Numbered from the stretch's first letter, positions 1-7,860 are shown. The stretch: 11,993 nucleotides of DNA from Dactylosporangium sp. AC04546 (GCF_022095675.1 NZ_JAHYSG010000197.1:1-11993), one strand, 5' to 3'. Translations and numbers: made by a program. The notes: generated by a model from the sequence alone, not told the origin.

Positions 1-504
1 CGGCGACGGGATCTCGGTGTCGACCTTGTCGGTGGAGACCTCGAGCAGCGGCTCGTCGGCCTCGACCTGGTCGCCGACCTGCTTGAGCCAGCGGGTGACG
101 GTGCCCTCGGTGACGCTCTCGCCGAGCGCGGGCATCTTGACCGCGGTGCCCTCGCCGCTCGGCGGCGCGGCGGCCGGGGGCGCGGCGGCGGCCTGCGGCT
201 CGGGCTCCGCGGCGGCCGGGGCCTCGGGCTCCGGCTCGGGCTCCTGCGAAACCTCGGCGGCCTCGGCGGGGGCGGCCGCGCCGCCGGACCCGCCCTCCGC
301 GCCGTCGCCGATCACGGCGAGCTCGGCGCCGACCTCGGCGGTCTCGTCCTCCTGCACGACGATGCGCGTGAGGACGCCGGCCGCCGGCGACGGGATCTCG
401 GTGTCGACCTTGTCGGTGGAGACCTCGAGCAGCGGCTCGTCGGCCTCGACCAGGTCGCCTTCCTGCTTCAACCAGCGGGTGACGGTTCCCTCGGTGACGC
501 TCTC
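1..504. repeat. Direct repeat encoding the two lipoyl domains (copies at 1-120 and 385-504)
   Basis: The stretch 385-504 is repeated at 1-120, offset 384 nt (128 codons). The first 67 nt of the two copies are identical and I count 6 mismatches over 120 nt. The copies encode the same part of lipoyl domains 1 and 2. The repeat may continue beyond position 1. Confidence 0.9.
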
Positions 505-537
505 GCCCAGCCGGGGCATGGTGACCGATACCGGCAT
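1..537 (-). CDS. sucB: Dihydrolipoamide acyltransferase (E2) of a 2-oxo-acid dehydrogenase complex, N-terminal part, cut by the window edge
   Basis: This is the E2 core subunit, which carries acyl groups on lipoyl-lysine arms and transfers them to CoA; in actinobacteria this form is usually annotated as 2-oxoglutarate dehydrogenase E2 (sucB) or dlaT. The visible 179 residues hold lipoyl domain 1 (about 1-76), an Ala/Pro/Glu-rich flexible linker (about 77-125) and most of lipoyl domain 2 (from about 128). Each domain has the TDKVDTE lipoylation motif, with the modified lysines at K43 and K171. The peripheral-subunit-binding and catalytic domains lie beyond position 1, so the substrate (succinyl, acetyl or branched acyl) cannot be decided here. 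The ATG at 537-535 is supported by an AGGAG at 547-551 on the minus strand. The gene lies 22 nt behind lpdA on the same strand, so E3 and E2 are probably co-transcribed. Family is certain; the exact name is inferred. Confidence 0.93.
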   Translation of the reverse strand, partial: MPVSVTMPRLGESVTEGTVTRWLKQEGDLVEADEPLLEVSTDKVDTEIPSPAAGVLTRIVVQEDETAEVGAELAVIGDGAEGGSGGAAAPAEAAEVSQEPEPEPEAPAAAEPEPQAAAAPPAAAPPSGEGTAVKMPALGESVTEGTVTRWLKQVGDQVEADEPLLEVSTDKVDTEIPSP

Positions 538-546
538 CTGAAACTA

Positions 547-551
547 CTCCT
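547..551 (-). promoter_or_regulatory. Ribosome binding site of the E2 gene
   Basis: AGGAG on the minus strand lies 9 nt before the ATG at 537, between the lpdA stop and the E2 start. It fixes the start just before the first lipoyl domain. Confidence 0.75.
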
Positions 552-559
552 AAAGGTTC

Positions 560-1942
560 TTAGTGGACGTGGAGCGGCTTGCCGGCGAGCGCCAGGTGCG
601 CCTCACCGAGAGCCTCGTTCTGCGTGGGGTGCATGTGCACAAGTGGGGCGACGTCGCCCGGGAACGCCTCCCAGTTGTAGATCAACTGGGCTTCGCCGAT
701 GAGCTCGCTGACCCGGGCGCCCACCATGTGGATGCCGACGACCGGGCCGTCCTTGACCCGGACCAGCTTCACGAAGCCGGCCGTCTTGAGGATCTGGCTC
801 TTGCCGTTGCCGGTGAGGTCGTACTGCACCGTCTCGACGTTGTCGCCGTGCAGCTCACGGGCCTTCGACTCGTTGAGGCCGACCGAGGCGACCTCCGGCT
901 CGGAGTACGTCACGCGGGGAATGCCCGCCTCGTCGATCACCTGCGGGTGCTGGCCGGCGATCTCCTCGGCCACGAAGATGCCCTGCTGGAAGCCCCGGTG
1001 GGCGAGCTGGACACCCGGCACGATGTCGCCGACGGCGTAGACGCCGGGCACCGAGGTGCGCAGCCGCTCGTCCGTGAGGACGAACCCGCGCTCCATCTTG
1101 ACGCCCTGCTCCTCGTATCCCAGGTTGGCGGTCGTCGGGCCGCGGCCGACGGCGACGAGCAGCAGCTCCGCCGCGATCGTCTCGCCGCCCTGGATGCTGA
1201 CCTTGACCCCGCCGTCGGTGCGCTCGACGCCCTCGAACGGCTTGCCGACCTTGAACGCGATGCCGCGCTTGCGGAACGCCCGCTCCACCGCCTTCGAGCT
1301 GGCCTCGTCCTCGACCGCGAGCAGCCGCGGGAGGGCCTCGACGATCGTCACGTCGACGCCGAAGGACTTCCAGGCGCTCGCGAACTCGCAGCCGATGACG
1401 CCGCCGCCGAGGATCACCGCGGACGCCGGCACATGGTCGAGGTTCAGCGCGTGCTCGCTGGTGATCACCTGCTCGCCGTCGACGACCAGGCCCGGGAGGG
1501 TCTTCGAGTACGACCCGGTGGCCAGGACGACGTTCTTCGCCGAGTACCGCGTGCCGCCGACCTCGACGGCGTCGGGCGCCACCAGGCGGCCCTCGCCCTC
1601 GATCAGCTGCACCTTGCGCGCCTTGGCCAGGCCCTGCAGGCCCTTGTACAGCTTCGTGACCACGCCGTCCTTGTAGGCGTTGACCGCCTTCATGTCGACG
1701 CCGTTGAACGTGGCCTGGATGCCGAACTGGTCCGCCTCGCGCGCCGCGTCGGCGACCTCGCCGGCGTGCAGGAGCGCCTTGGTCGGGATGCAGCCGCGGT
1801 GCAGGCAGGTGCCGCCGAGCTTGTCCTTCTCGACCAGCGCGACGGAGAGGCCGAGCTGCGCCGCGCGGAACGCGGCCGCGTAGCCGCCACTGCCGCCGCC
1901 CAGGATCAGGACGTCGAAGGAGTTGGCGTGTGGGTCGCTCAC
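560..1942 (-). CDS. lpdA: Dihydrolipoyl dehydrogenase (E3 / L-protein)
   Basis: This flavoprotein reoxidises dihydrolipoyl groups on E2 (and on GcvH of the glycine-cleavage system) using FAD, a redox disulfide and NAD+. The 460-residue length is typical. Visible in order: FAD-binding GGGSGG at 15-20; redox-active pair C46/C51 in GGTCLHRGCIPTK; an NAD-binding GGGVIGCEFA segment in the middle; a second FAD contact region with VYAVGDI; and the C-terminal catalytic dyad H438/E443 in HPTQNE. The frame is open far upstream, but the GTG at 1942-1940 is chosen because GGGAG lies 5 nt before it (1948-1952) and the family's N-terminus begins there. It leads a likely operon with the E2 gene and is divergent from the small gene at 2145. 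The roughly 200-nt divergent region shows no promoter for lpdA that I can name. Confidence 0.97.
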   Translation of the reverse strand: MSDPHANSFDVLILGGGSGGYAAAFRAAQLGLSVALVEKDKLGGTCLHRGCIPTKALLHAGEVADAAREADQFGIQATFNGVDMKAVNAYKDGVVTKLYKGLQGLAKARKVQLIEGEGRLVAPDAVEVGGTRYSAKNVVLATGSYSKTLPGLVVDGEQVITSEHALNLDHVPASAVILGGGVIGCEFASAWKSFGVDVTIVEALPRLLAVEDEASSKAVERAFRKRGIAFKVGKPFEGVERTDGGVKVSIQGGETIAAELLLVAVGRGPTTANLGYEEQGVKMERGFVLTDERLRTSVPGVYAVGDIVPGVQLAHRGFQQGIFVAEEIAGQHPQVIDEAGIPRVTYSEPEVASVGLNESKARELHGDNVETVQYDLTGNGKSQILKTAGFVKLVRVKDGPVVGIHMVGARVSELIGEAQLIYNWEAFPGDVAPLVHMHPTQNEALGEAHLALAGKPLHVH

Positions 1943-2109
1943 GAATTCTCCCAGGTGATGCACGGGCCCGGTGACCCGTGGCGGTGCGAATGCGGGGTTC
2001 GCCCTTCGCATGACGATCCTTGGCCATCTTGTCACTTGCGCTGCTCGCCTGCGACGGTAGGTGCCCCCACGGGCGCCGACTGGGACACTGCATACATGCC
2101 CCGTCGTCG

Positions 2110-2115
2110 TACGCT
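2110..2115 (+). promoter_or_regulatory. Possible -10 element of the 103-aa gene
   Basis: TACGCT fits the actinobacterial TANNNT -10 pattern and would give a leader of about 23 nt containing the strong Shine-Dalgarno sequence GGAGGAG (2133-2139) placed 5 nt before the GTG at 2145. No convincing -35 box is visible. The same hexamer sits in the equivalent place before the gene at 7868. Confidence 0.35.
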
Positions 2116-2144
2116 GGGCGCCAACCCATAGGGGAGGAGCGATC

Positions 2145-2456
2145 GTGGCATGGTTTCGCCGACGCAGGCCGGCGGCCGGTGGGCGCACCGCGAGCCGTGA
2201 GGATCTCGCCCACCTCGAGGAGTTCGTGCGGTCCCGGCGCGGGGTCGAGGGCTTCATCGAACCGCGCACGACCGTGACGGAGACAACACTCCTGCTCATC
2301 GCCCACGACGGCGAGTGGACCCGCCGGCGCATGGACGGTCCTCAGGCGGCGCGCCAGTTCGCGCACCGCCTGAGCATGCCGATCTACGACGTGGCGCTGG
2401 TCGGCTATCCGCAGCGGATGCGCGACTACAACGCGCGCAACAAGCGCACCAGCTGA
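2145..2456 (+). CDS. Conserved actinobacterial protein of unknown function (103 aa)
   Basis: This small soluble protein has a basic N-terminus (VAWFRRRRP) followed by an acidic/basic segment, the phrase VEPRTTVTET-like (here IEPRTTVTETTLLL), a WTRRR stretch and a C-terminal VGYPQRMRDYNAR motif. I recognise the pattern from proteins found beside pepA/lpd in Streptomyces and relatives, where some carry the uninformative label oxidoreductase; no cofactor motif is visible here. The GTG start at 2145 is preferred over an upstream ATG because GGAGGAG stands 5 nt before it and the homologous region begins there. There is no signal peptide or membrane segment. It is convergent with pepA, only 21 nt away, with no obvious hairpin between them. 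Gene reality is well supported; function is unknown. Confidence 0.85.
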   Translation: MAWFRRRRPAAGGRTASREDLAHLEEFVRSRRGVEGFIEPRTTVTETTLLLIAHDGEWTRRRMDGPQAARQFAHRLSMPIYDVALVGYPQRMRDYNARNKRTS

Positions 2457-2477
2457 TCGCCTCGGCCCTCCATGCCG

Positions 2478-4031
2478 CTACCGCTCGGTGGCGATCTCCT
2501 CGACCAGGTCGATCAGGGTGCGCACCGGCACGCCGGTGCCACCCTTGCTCCAGTAGCCGAACGGCTCGCCGGCGTGGTAGCTGGGGCCAGCGATGTCGAT
2601 GTGGGCCCACTGGACGCCCTCGGTCACGAACTCGGACAGGAACACCCCGCCCTGCAGCATGTGACCGGCCCGGTCCATGCCCGCGTTGACCTGTGAGATG
2701 TCCGCCACGTCCGACTCCATGCCCTTGCGGACGTCCTCGGGCAGCGGCATCGGCCACATCGGCTCGCCGGTGCGCTCGCCGGCCTCCCGGACCCGCTCGC
2801 ACAGCTCCGGCGTGCCCATGACCCCGGAGATCCGCTTGCCGAGCGCGATGACCTGGCCGCCGGTGAGCGTCGACACCTCGAACAGGTAGTCGGGCTCGTC
2901 CTCGCAGGCCCGGGCGATGGCGTCGCCCAGGATCATGCGCCCCTCGGCGTCGGTGTTGAGCACCTCGACCTGCTTGCCGTTGTACATGGACACGACGTCA
3001 CCCGGCCGGTAGGCGCTGCCGGAGGCCATGTTCTCGGCCATCGGGGCGTAGCCGACCACGGCCACCTTCGGCTTGAGCTGGGCGATCGCGATCATCGCCG
3101 CGGCGACGGCCGCCGCTCCGGACATGTCGGACTTCATCTCCCACATGCCGGCCGCCGGCTTGATCGACACGCCGCCGGTGTCGAAGGTGATGCCCTTGCC
3201 GACGAGCGCCACCCGCCGGGTCGCGCCGGCCGGCTCGTAGGCGATGCGGACCAGCCGCGGCGCCGCGGCCGACCCCAGGCCGACGGCCAGGATGCCGCCG
3301 TACCCCTGCTTCGCCAGCGCCTTCTCGTCGAGCACCGACACCGACAGCGACGCCTCGCCGGCCGCCGCGGCCACCGCGTCGGCGAACTGCGGCGGGCGCA
3401 GCTCGTTGGGGGCGGTGTTGATCCAGTCGCGGGTGCGCGCCACGGCGGCGGCCACGGTGACCGAGCGCTTGAGCGCCGCCTTGGCCGCCTTCGAGGCGGT
3501 GTCCGGCACGTGTACCACGGCCTTGCGCAGCGGCTCCCGCCGTCCCGCGGCCGGCTTGGTCTTGTACCCCGCGAAGCGGTACGCGCCCAGCAGCGCGCCC
3601 TCGGCCACGGCCCGCACGCCCGCCGCCAGGTCGGTGGCCGCGTCCGGGTCGGCCACCGGCAGCACCAGGGCGGCCGAGGCCGACCCGGCCAGGGCCCGGG
3701 CCGCCGCGCCGGCCGCCCGCCGCAGGGTCTCCGCCGCCGGGGCGGTGCCGGAGGGCTCCGGGCCGAGGCCGACGGCCACCACCAGGGGCGCGGCGACGGC
3801 GCCGAACGAGGCGAGCTTCGTCACCTCGCCGACGGCGCCGGTCGCGCCGAGGACGCGCAGGGTCTCGGCCAGCCCGCCACCCGGCCGGTCGCTGAACGCC
3901 GCGGCGACGCGCTCGGCGCCCGGGGCGAGCAGCAGCTTGGCGTCGCCGCCCTCGTGGGCGTACACGCCGATCACGACGGCGTCGACGGCGAGCTCGGCCG
4001 GGTCGGTGTCGGCCAGGGTCAGGGAGGTCAC
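2478..4031 (-). CDS. pepA: Leucyl (cytosol) aminopeptidase, M17 family
   Basis: This cytoplasmic, two-metal exopeptidase removes N-terminal residues from peptides; M17 enzymes usually form hexamers. The protein is 517 residues, normal for the family. A variable N-terminal domain (about 1-180, Ala-rich) is followed by the catalytic domain. Metal ligands and catalytic residues seen by motif: K279 and D284 in VGKGITFDTGG, catalytic K291 in SIKPA, D302 in KSDMSG, and D361, E363 and R365 in the signature NTDAEGRM. The start is a GTG at 4031-4029 with TGGAG (GGAG at 4037-4040) 5 nt upstream. An ATG slightly upstream is in another frame. It is divergent from gcvT with 106 nt between starts. Identity is certain from the complete active-site set. 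Confidence 0.97.
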   Translation of the reverse strand: MTSLTLADTDPAELAVDAVVIGVYAHEGGDAKLLLAPGAERVAAAFSDRPGGGLAETLRVLGATGAVGEVTKLASFGAVAAPLVVAVGLGPEPSGTAPAAETLRRAAGAAARALAGSASAALVLPVADPDAATDLAAGVRAVAEGALLGAYRFAGYKTKPAAGRREPLRKAVVHVPDTASKAAKAALKRSVTVAAAVARTRDWINTAPNELRPPQFADAVAAAAGEASLSVSVLDEKALAKQGYGGILAVGLGSAAAPRLVRIAYEPAGATRRVALVGKGITFDTGGVSIKPAAGMWEMKSDMSGAAAVAAAMIAIAQLKPKVAVVGYAPMAENMASGSAYRPGDVVSMYNGKQVEVLNTDAEGRMILGDAIARACEDEPDYLFEVSTLTGGQVIALGKRISGVMGTPELCERVREAGERTGEPMWPMPLPEDVRKGMESDVADISQVNAGMDRAGHMLQGGVFLSEFVTEGVQWAHIDIAGPSYHAGEPFGYWSKGGTGVPVRTLIDLVEEIATER

Positions 4032-4104
4032 TCGGGCTCCACATCACTGATGGTGTCGTCTTGGTGCGTTCACCGCAGGTTCAGCATGCCGCCGAATCGG
4101 GTGC

Positions 4105-4131
4105 TGGACACGATAACCAACGCGATAGGTT
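4105..4131 (+). promoter_or_regulatory. Promoter of gcvT, probably leaderless
   Basis: TGGACA (4105-4110, five of six matches to TTGACA) is followed after 15 nt by TAGGTT (4126-4131), a TANNNT -10 box. Six nt separate this box from the ATG at 4138, so transcription would begin at or next to the A of the start codon. No Shine-Dalgarno sequence is present. The 15-nt spacer is a little short. Confidence 0.55.
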
Positions 4132-4137
4132 GCGGAC

Positions 4138-5229
4138 ATGACGCAACCCTTGCGGCACCCCGCGTTGTATCACCGCCATGCGGCCCTCGGTGCCAAGTTC
4201 GCGGCGTTCGGTGGCTGGGAGATGCCATTGGAATATGCCGGGGGCGGCGTGCTCAAGGAGCACACCGCCGTCCGGGAGGACGTGGGCGTGTTCGACGTGT
4301 CCCACCTGGGCAAGGCCCGGGTGCGCGGCCGGGGTGCCGCCGCGTTCGTCAACCGCAGCCTCAGTAACGACCTCGACCGCATCGCCGCAGGTCAGGCCCA
4401 GTACACCCTGTGCCTCGCCGAGGACGGGGGCGTGGTGGACGACCTCATCGCGTACCGGTTCGGCGACGATGACGTGTTCCTCATCCCCAACGCGGCCAAC
4501 ACCGCCGAGGTGGTCGGCCGGCTCACCGCCGCCGCCCCGAACGGCATCTCGGTCGTCGAGCAGCACGAGCTGTTCGCCGTCCTCGCCGTGCAGGGCCCGC
4601 GCTCGGCCGAGCTGCTGGGCGGCCTGCACCTGCCGACCGACCACGACTACATGAGCTTCACCGTGTCCGCGTACTCCGGCACCGACGTCGTGGTCTGCCG
4701 CACCGGCTACACCGGCGAGCACGGCTACGAGCTGGTCGTGCCGTCCCACGACGCCCACACGCTGTGGGACGCGATCGTCGAGGCCGGGGCGCGCCCGTGC
4801 GGCCTGGCCGCCCGCGACACCCTGCGGACCGAGATGGGCTACCCGCTGCACGGCCAGGACCTCTCGCTGGAGATCAGCCCGGTCCAGGCCCGCGCCGGCT
4901 GGGCGGTGGGCTGGAAGAAGCCGGAGTTCTGGGGCCGTGAGGCGCTGGTCGCCGAGAAGGAGGCCGGGCCGCGGCGCCTGCTGTGGGGGATCGAGGCCCT
5001 CGACCGGGGCATCCCGCGGGCCCACATGACGGTCCTCGCCGGCGACACCCCGATCGGCGAGGTGACGAGCGGCACGTTCTCGCCGACCCGCAAGGTCGGC
5101 ATCGGCCTGGCGCTCATCGACACGGCGTCGGGGGTCGGCGAGGGCGACGAGGTGGCCCTGGACGTGCGTGGCCGCCGCTCCCAGGTGCGCGTCGTGAAGC
5201 CGCCGTTCGTGAAGTCCTCCGTCCGCTGA
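4138..5229 (+). CDS. gcvT: Aminomethyltransferase, glycine-cleavage system T-protein
   Basis: T-protein moves the one-carbon unit from aminomethyl-lipoyl GcvH to tetrahydrofolate, releasing ammonia. The 363-residue length is standard. Family motifs appear in order: [15 protein letters not shown] at the N-terminus, GVFDVSHLG (50-58, usually SHMG), VVDDL at 99-103, [13 protein letters not shown] (187-199), [19 protein letters not shown] (222-240) and [11 protein letters not shown] (307-317). These fit folate-dependent GcvT better than the YgfZ branch. GcvP and GcvH are not in the window; LpdA at 560-1942 supplies the L-protein activity. No glycine riboswitch is seen in the short upstream region, which looks leaderless. 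It is convergent with cobS across a shared hairpin. Confidence 0.96.
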   Translation: MTQPLRHPALYHRHAALGAKFAAFGGWEMPLEYAGGGVLKEHTAVREDVGVFDVSHLGKARVRGRGAAAFVNRSLSNDLDRIAAGQAQYTLCLAEDGGVVDDLIAYRFGDDDVFLIPNAANTAEVVGRLTAAAPNGISVVEQHELFAVLAVQGPRSAELLGGLHLPTDHDYMSFTVSAYSGTDVVVCRTGYTGEHGYELVVPSHDAHTLWDAIVEAGARPCGLAARDTLRTEMGYPLHGQDLSLEISPVQARAGWAVGWKKPEFWGREALVAEKEAGPRRLLWGIEALDRGIPRAHMTVLAGDTPIGEVTSGTFSPTRKVGIGLALIDTASGVGEGDEVALDVRGRRSQVRVVKPPFVKSSVR

Positions 5230-5235
5230 CCCGCC

Positions 5236-5262
5236 GTGAGGCCCCGCCCGGCGGGGCCTCAC
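5236..5262. terminator. Shared bidirectional hairpin terminator between gcvT and cobS
   Basis: A perfect 12-bp stem, GTGAGGCCCCGC (5236-5247) and its complement (5251-5262), encloses the 3-nt loop CCG. It starts 7 nt after the gcvT stop. The cobS stop codon (5259-5261) lies inside the right arm. There is no T-tract on either side, as is common in high-G+C actinobacteria. Confidence 0.75.
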
Positions 5263-6011
5263 GCGGTGGCGAGCACCACGAGCGCGGCCATGGTGGAGAG
5301 CTCGACGGCCCCGCCGATCACGTCCCCGGTGACCCCGCCGAACCGCCGCCGGGCGTGGGCGGTGAGCCCCCAGGCGACGACCACGGCACTGCCGACCGCG
5401 ACCGGCCCGCGGACCGGGTCGACGAGACCGGCGAGTCCGGCGATGACCAGCGCGGAAACGGCGATCAAGGGCAGCGGGACGGTCTCGGCGACGAGCGACC
5501 CGAGCCCTTCGGGCCGCGCCGCGGGAAGCCCGCGCCGGCACGCGACGGTGGCGGCCAGCCGCCCGCCCGCGAACGCGACGACGAGCGCTCCGAGGCTCGC
5601 ACCGGGCGAATCGGAAATGCCGGAAATGATGGATGAAAGCGCTGCCGTGTCCACCAGCAGTACCAGAGCGATAGCCACGACGCCGAACGGGCCGATGTCC
5701 GACTTTTTCATGATTTCCAGGGCGCGCTCCGCCGGCGCGTACGAGCCCAGGCCGTCGGCCACGTCCGCCAGGCCGTCGACGTGCAGCGCCCGCGTCAGCA
5801 GCACCGCCGCCCCCACGACCAGCGCCGCGGCCAGCAACGGCGACGCGCCCAGCGCCACCGCCGCCCACCCCAGCAGGCCCAGGACCAGGCCCAGCAGGGC
5901 GCCGGCCAGCGGTGCCAACGCCATCGCCACCCGGGCCGTGGCGCGGTCGAACCGGTCGGCCCGGACCGGCGCGACCGTGAACAGGCTCAGGGCGAGCCTC
6001 AGACCTCCCAC
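5259..6011 (-). CDS. cobS: Adenosylcobinamide-GDP ribazoletransferase (cobalamin synthase)
   Basis: CobS is the integral membrane enzyme that joins adenosylcobinamide-GDP to alpha-ribazole (or its phosphate) in the final assembly of the cobalamin nucleotide loop. The 250-residue protein has the family's N-terminus ([15 protein letters not shown]), the acidic, metal-linked motif [11 protein letters not shown] at 77-87, [10 protein letters not shown] at 101-110, and many long hydrophobic stretches rich in Ala, Leu, Val and Gly, consistent with a polytopic membrane protein. The start is a GTG at 6011-6009 that overlaps the end of the cobU-cobT gene by 13 nt. No good Shine-Dalgarno sequence precedes it, so translation is probably coupled to the upstream gene. 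Its stop lies within the terminator stem shared with gcvT. Confidence 0.95.
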   Translation of the reverse strand: MGGLRLALSLFTVAPVRADRFDRATARVAMALAPLAGALLGLVLGLLGWAAVALGASPLLAAALVVGAAVLLTRALHVDGLADVADGLGSYAPAERALEIMKKSDIGPFGVVAIALVLLVDTAALSSIISGISDSPGASLGALVVAFAGGRLAATVACRRGLPAARPEGLGSLVAETVPLPLIAVSALVIAGLAGLVDPVRGPVAVGSAVVVAWGLTAHARRRFGGVTGDVIGGAVELSTMAALVVLATA

Positions 6012-7762
6012 GACGGTTTCACGTACGGCATCTCCGCGGTCGGCGAGTCGGCCACCACCCGCTGGATCTCCGCCTCGATCCGCTCCTGCTCGCTGAGCTC
6101 GTCAGCCGGCGGCGGGGGAGCGGCCGGGGTCGCCGCGGCGACCGTCAGCGCCGTGTTGACCAGCGGGAGCGCCGCCAGCGCCGTCGCGCCCTCGCCCAGG
6201 GCGAGCTTGAGCGACAGGAACGGGGTCGTGCCGAGCACGTCGGCGGCGAGCTTCACGGTCGGGTTGTCGCCGTGGTCGGGCATGAGCAGCCAGTGCCGGG
6301 TCTGCGCGCCGTAGTCGCGGGCGACCAGGCCGGCGGCGATGCCGACCGGGCCGTCGATCATGATCGGCAGCTTCCGGGAGGCGGCGCCGAGGAGCAGGCC
6401 GGTCGCCACCGCGAGGTCGCCGCCGCCCAGCATCGACAGGATGGCGTGCGGGTCGCGGCTGCGGGCGCGGATGCGGTGCCGGGCGTCGCGGACGGCGGCG
6501 ACCTTGTGCATCCAGGCCGCGTCGTCGACGAAGCCGGCGGCGTTGGTCACCCGGCCGAGCAGGGCGGCCGGCTCGCCGCCGGTGAGCACCGCCACGACGG
6601 CCGCCGCGGCGGCGTCGGAGCCGGCCCCGCAGGAGGCGAGCACGAGCAGGTCGACGCCCTCGTTGGCGGCGGCGTCGGCGAGCCGCCAGCCCAGCGTGAG
6701 GGCCGCGTCGACGCTCGCGTCGTCGAGCGCGTCGTGCAGCTCGGCCGGCCCGGCCTCCGGGCAGTCGATCGCCTGGACGCTCGCGCCGGCGGTGGCGGCG
6801 AGCATCGCGATCGTGCCGGTGCCCTCGACGACGTCCTCGAGGCGCCGGTCGGCGGCCCCGGCCGAGTCGCCGGCCGCGAACCCGCCGGTCCGGTCGCCAC
6901 GCAGCACGATGACGCGGGGCTGCTGGAACGGGCGCGGGTCGGGCCGGCCCTGCACGCCGCCGGCGAACCGCACGACCGGCACCAGGCCGCCCAGGCCGGC
7001 ACCGTTGAGCTTGAGGGTCAGCAGTCGCTCGACGGCCTCCGCCGCGGTCGACTCGTCGGGCAGCGGCAGCTCCAGGCCGGGGGCTAAGGACAGCAGGTCG
7101 CCGCCGTCGGCGGTGGACAGCACGGAGCCGGCGCCGGCCGACTCGAAGACGAAGGGCGCCTCGGGCACGGCGAGCGGCTCGGTCTGCTCGCGGCTGCCGG
7201 CGTTGCCGACCAGCTCGCCGCCGCGCAGCCAGCTGACCTCGCCGGCGACGACCAGGGCGACACCGTCGCAGGCCGCGGCGACCCGCTGGTTGAGCAGGCC
7301 GCTCCCGTCGGCGAACGTGCGGCCGGCATCGGTCGCCGGCATGACGGCCAGGCCGACCTCCGGCCCCACGAGCACCAGCAGCGCGGCCGGGCAGCCGCGG
7401 ACGGCGTCGGCGAGGGCGCCGATCGGCCCGTCGGCCACCGCCGGGTCGGACCAGTCACCCGCCCCGTCGTAGATCGCGGTCAGCCAGCCGCCCAGGTCGT
7501 CCACCAGGACGACCTCATCCGGCTTCGCGCCGGTGAGCAGGTCCGTCAGCCGCTCCGGCTCGGCGCCGACCTCCTCGGTCAGCCAGCTCTCCGGCCGCCG
7601 GGCGCGGTGCGCGGCCAGCCGGGCCGACCAGCCCGCGTCCGGCGTCCCGCCCGGCGTCTCGGGGGACGTCGCGACATAGCGCACCCTGTCGGCCCCGGCG
7701 ACGAGCGCCTCCGCCACTTCCGACTTCCCGGACCGAATTCCTCCGAGCACCAGCAACCGCAT
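5999..7762 (-). CDS. cobU/cobT: CobU-CobT fusion: adenosylcobinamide kinase/guanylyltransferase joined to a NaMN:DMB phosphoribosyltransferase-like domain
   Basis: The N-terminal part (about 1-185) is CobU-like, phosphorylating adenosylcobinamide and then transferring GMP: P-loop GGIRSGKS at 7-14, HRARRPESW at 52-60 (H52 is the expected nucleotidylated histidine), VDDLGGWLT at 87-95 and EVGLAVMP followed by [11 protein letters not shown] (about 135-166). After a linker, about 235-545 is CobT-like, which makes alpha-ribazole phosphate from NaMN and dimethylbenzimidazole: [33 protein letters not shown] and [13 protein letters not shown], where E524 matches the catalytic glutamate. The usual GE(M/L)G(I/V)G(N/S)TT signature reads ASCGAGSDA (376-384), an unusual change. 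A Pro-rich, acidic tail (545-587) is extra. The ATG at 7762 has TACAGT 7 nt upstream and no strong Shine-Dalgarno sequence. It is coupled to cobS by a 13-nt overlap. Domain identities are firm; CobT activity is less certain. Confidence 0.9.
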   Translation of the reverse strand: MRLLVLGGIRSGKSEVAEALVAGADRVRYVATSPETPGGTPDAGWSARLAAHRARRPESWLTEEVGAEPERLTDLLTGAKPDEVVLVDDLGGWLTAIYDGAGDWSDPAVADGPIGALADAVRGCPAALLVLVGPEVGLAVMPATDAGRTFADGSGLLNQRVAAACDGVALVVAGEVSWLRGGELVGNAGSREQTEPLAVPEAPFVFESAGAGSVLSTADGGDLLSLAPGLELPLPDESTAAEAVERLLTLKLNGAGLGGLVPVVRFAGGVQGRPDPRPFQQPRVIVLRGDRTGGFAAGDSAGAADRRLEDVVEGTGTIAMLAATAGASVQAIDCPEAGPAELHDALDDASVDAALTLGWRLADAAANEGVDLLVLASCGAGSDAAAAAVVAVLTGGEPAALLGRVTNAAGFVDDAAWMHKVAAVRDARHRIRARSRDPHAILSMLGGGDLAVATGLLLGAASRKLPIMIDGPVGIAAGLVARDYGAQTRHWLLMPDHGDNPTVKLAADVLGTTPFLSLKLALGEGATALAALPLVNTALTVAAATPAAPPPPADELSEQERIEAEIQRVVADSPTAEMPYVKPSWEV

Positions 7763-7769
7763 GCGGCCT

Positions 7770-7775
7770 ACTGTA
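7770..7775 (-). promoter_or_regulatory. -10 element of the cobU-cobT/cobS operon, probably leaderless
   Basis: TACAGT on the minus strand (TANNNT) is separated by 7 nt from the ATG at 7762, placing the transcript start at the start codon. No -35 box is evident. The divergent region is only about 105 nt and holds no cobalamin-riboswitch-like structure that I can see. Confidence 0.45.
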
Positions 7776-7829
7776 TGGCCCGGTGCGCACTTTCCGGTGG
7801 CCGGAGTCGGCGCAGCGCGCTGGGGCCGA

Positions 7830-7860
7830 TACGCTCGATGTCATCTACCTGGGACAGGAG
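7830..7860 (+). promoter_or_regulatory. -10 element and ribosome binding site of the 66-aa/M50 unit
   Basis: TACGCT at 7830-7835 fits TANNNT, and AGGAG at 7856-7860 lies 7 nt before the ATG at 7868. This implies a leader of roughly 26 nt. The -35 region is weak. The Shine-Dalgarno part is sound; the -10 is tentative. Confidence 0.45.

Noticed and set aside
1961..1980. Inverted repeat CACGGG...CCCGTG in the lpdA leader region
   Set aside because: Six-bp arms with an 8-nt loop are common by chance at this G+C content. I see no second copy or promoter overlap that would mark it as an operator.
563..2131. Long plus-strand open frame opposite lpdA (522 codons)
   Set aside because: It is the antisense shadow of lpdA, as expected in very G+C-rich DNA. 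It is dominated by Asp, Leu, Arg, Val and His without any domain pattern, while the minus-strand frame has every catalytic motif of E3.
1943..2332. N-terminal extension of lpdA up to 2332
   Set aside because: The frame is open, but the extension would overlap the small plus-strand gene, has no homology-like content, and the GTG at 1942 has a good ribosome site exactly where the family N-terminus begins.
4032..4137. Possible glycine riboswitch before gcvT
   Set aside because: The short divergent region and the -10 box directly before the ATG leave no leader for a riboswitch.
4081..5868. Minus-strand open frame of 595 codons opposite gcvT and reaching into cobS
   Set aside because: It is Arg/Gly/Ala-rich shadow translation crossing two confirmed genes and the hairpin between them. 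No motif is visible.
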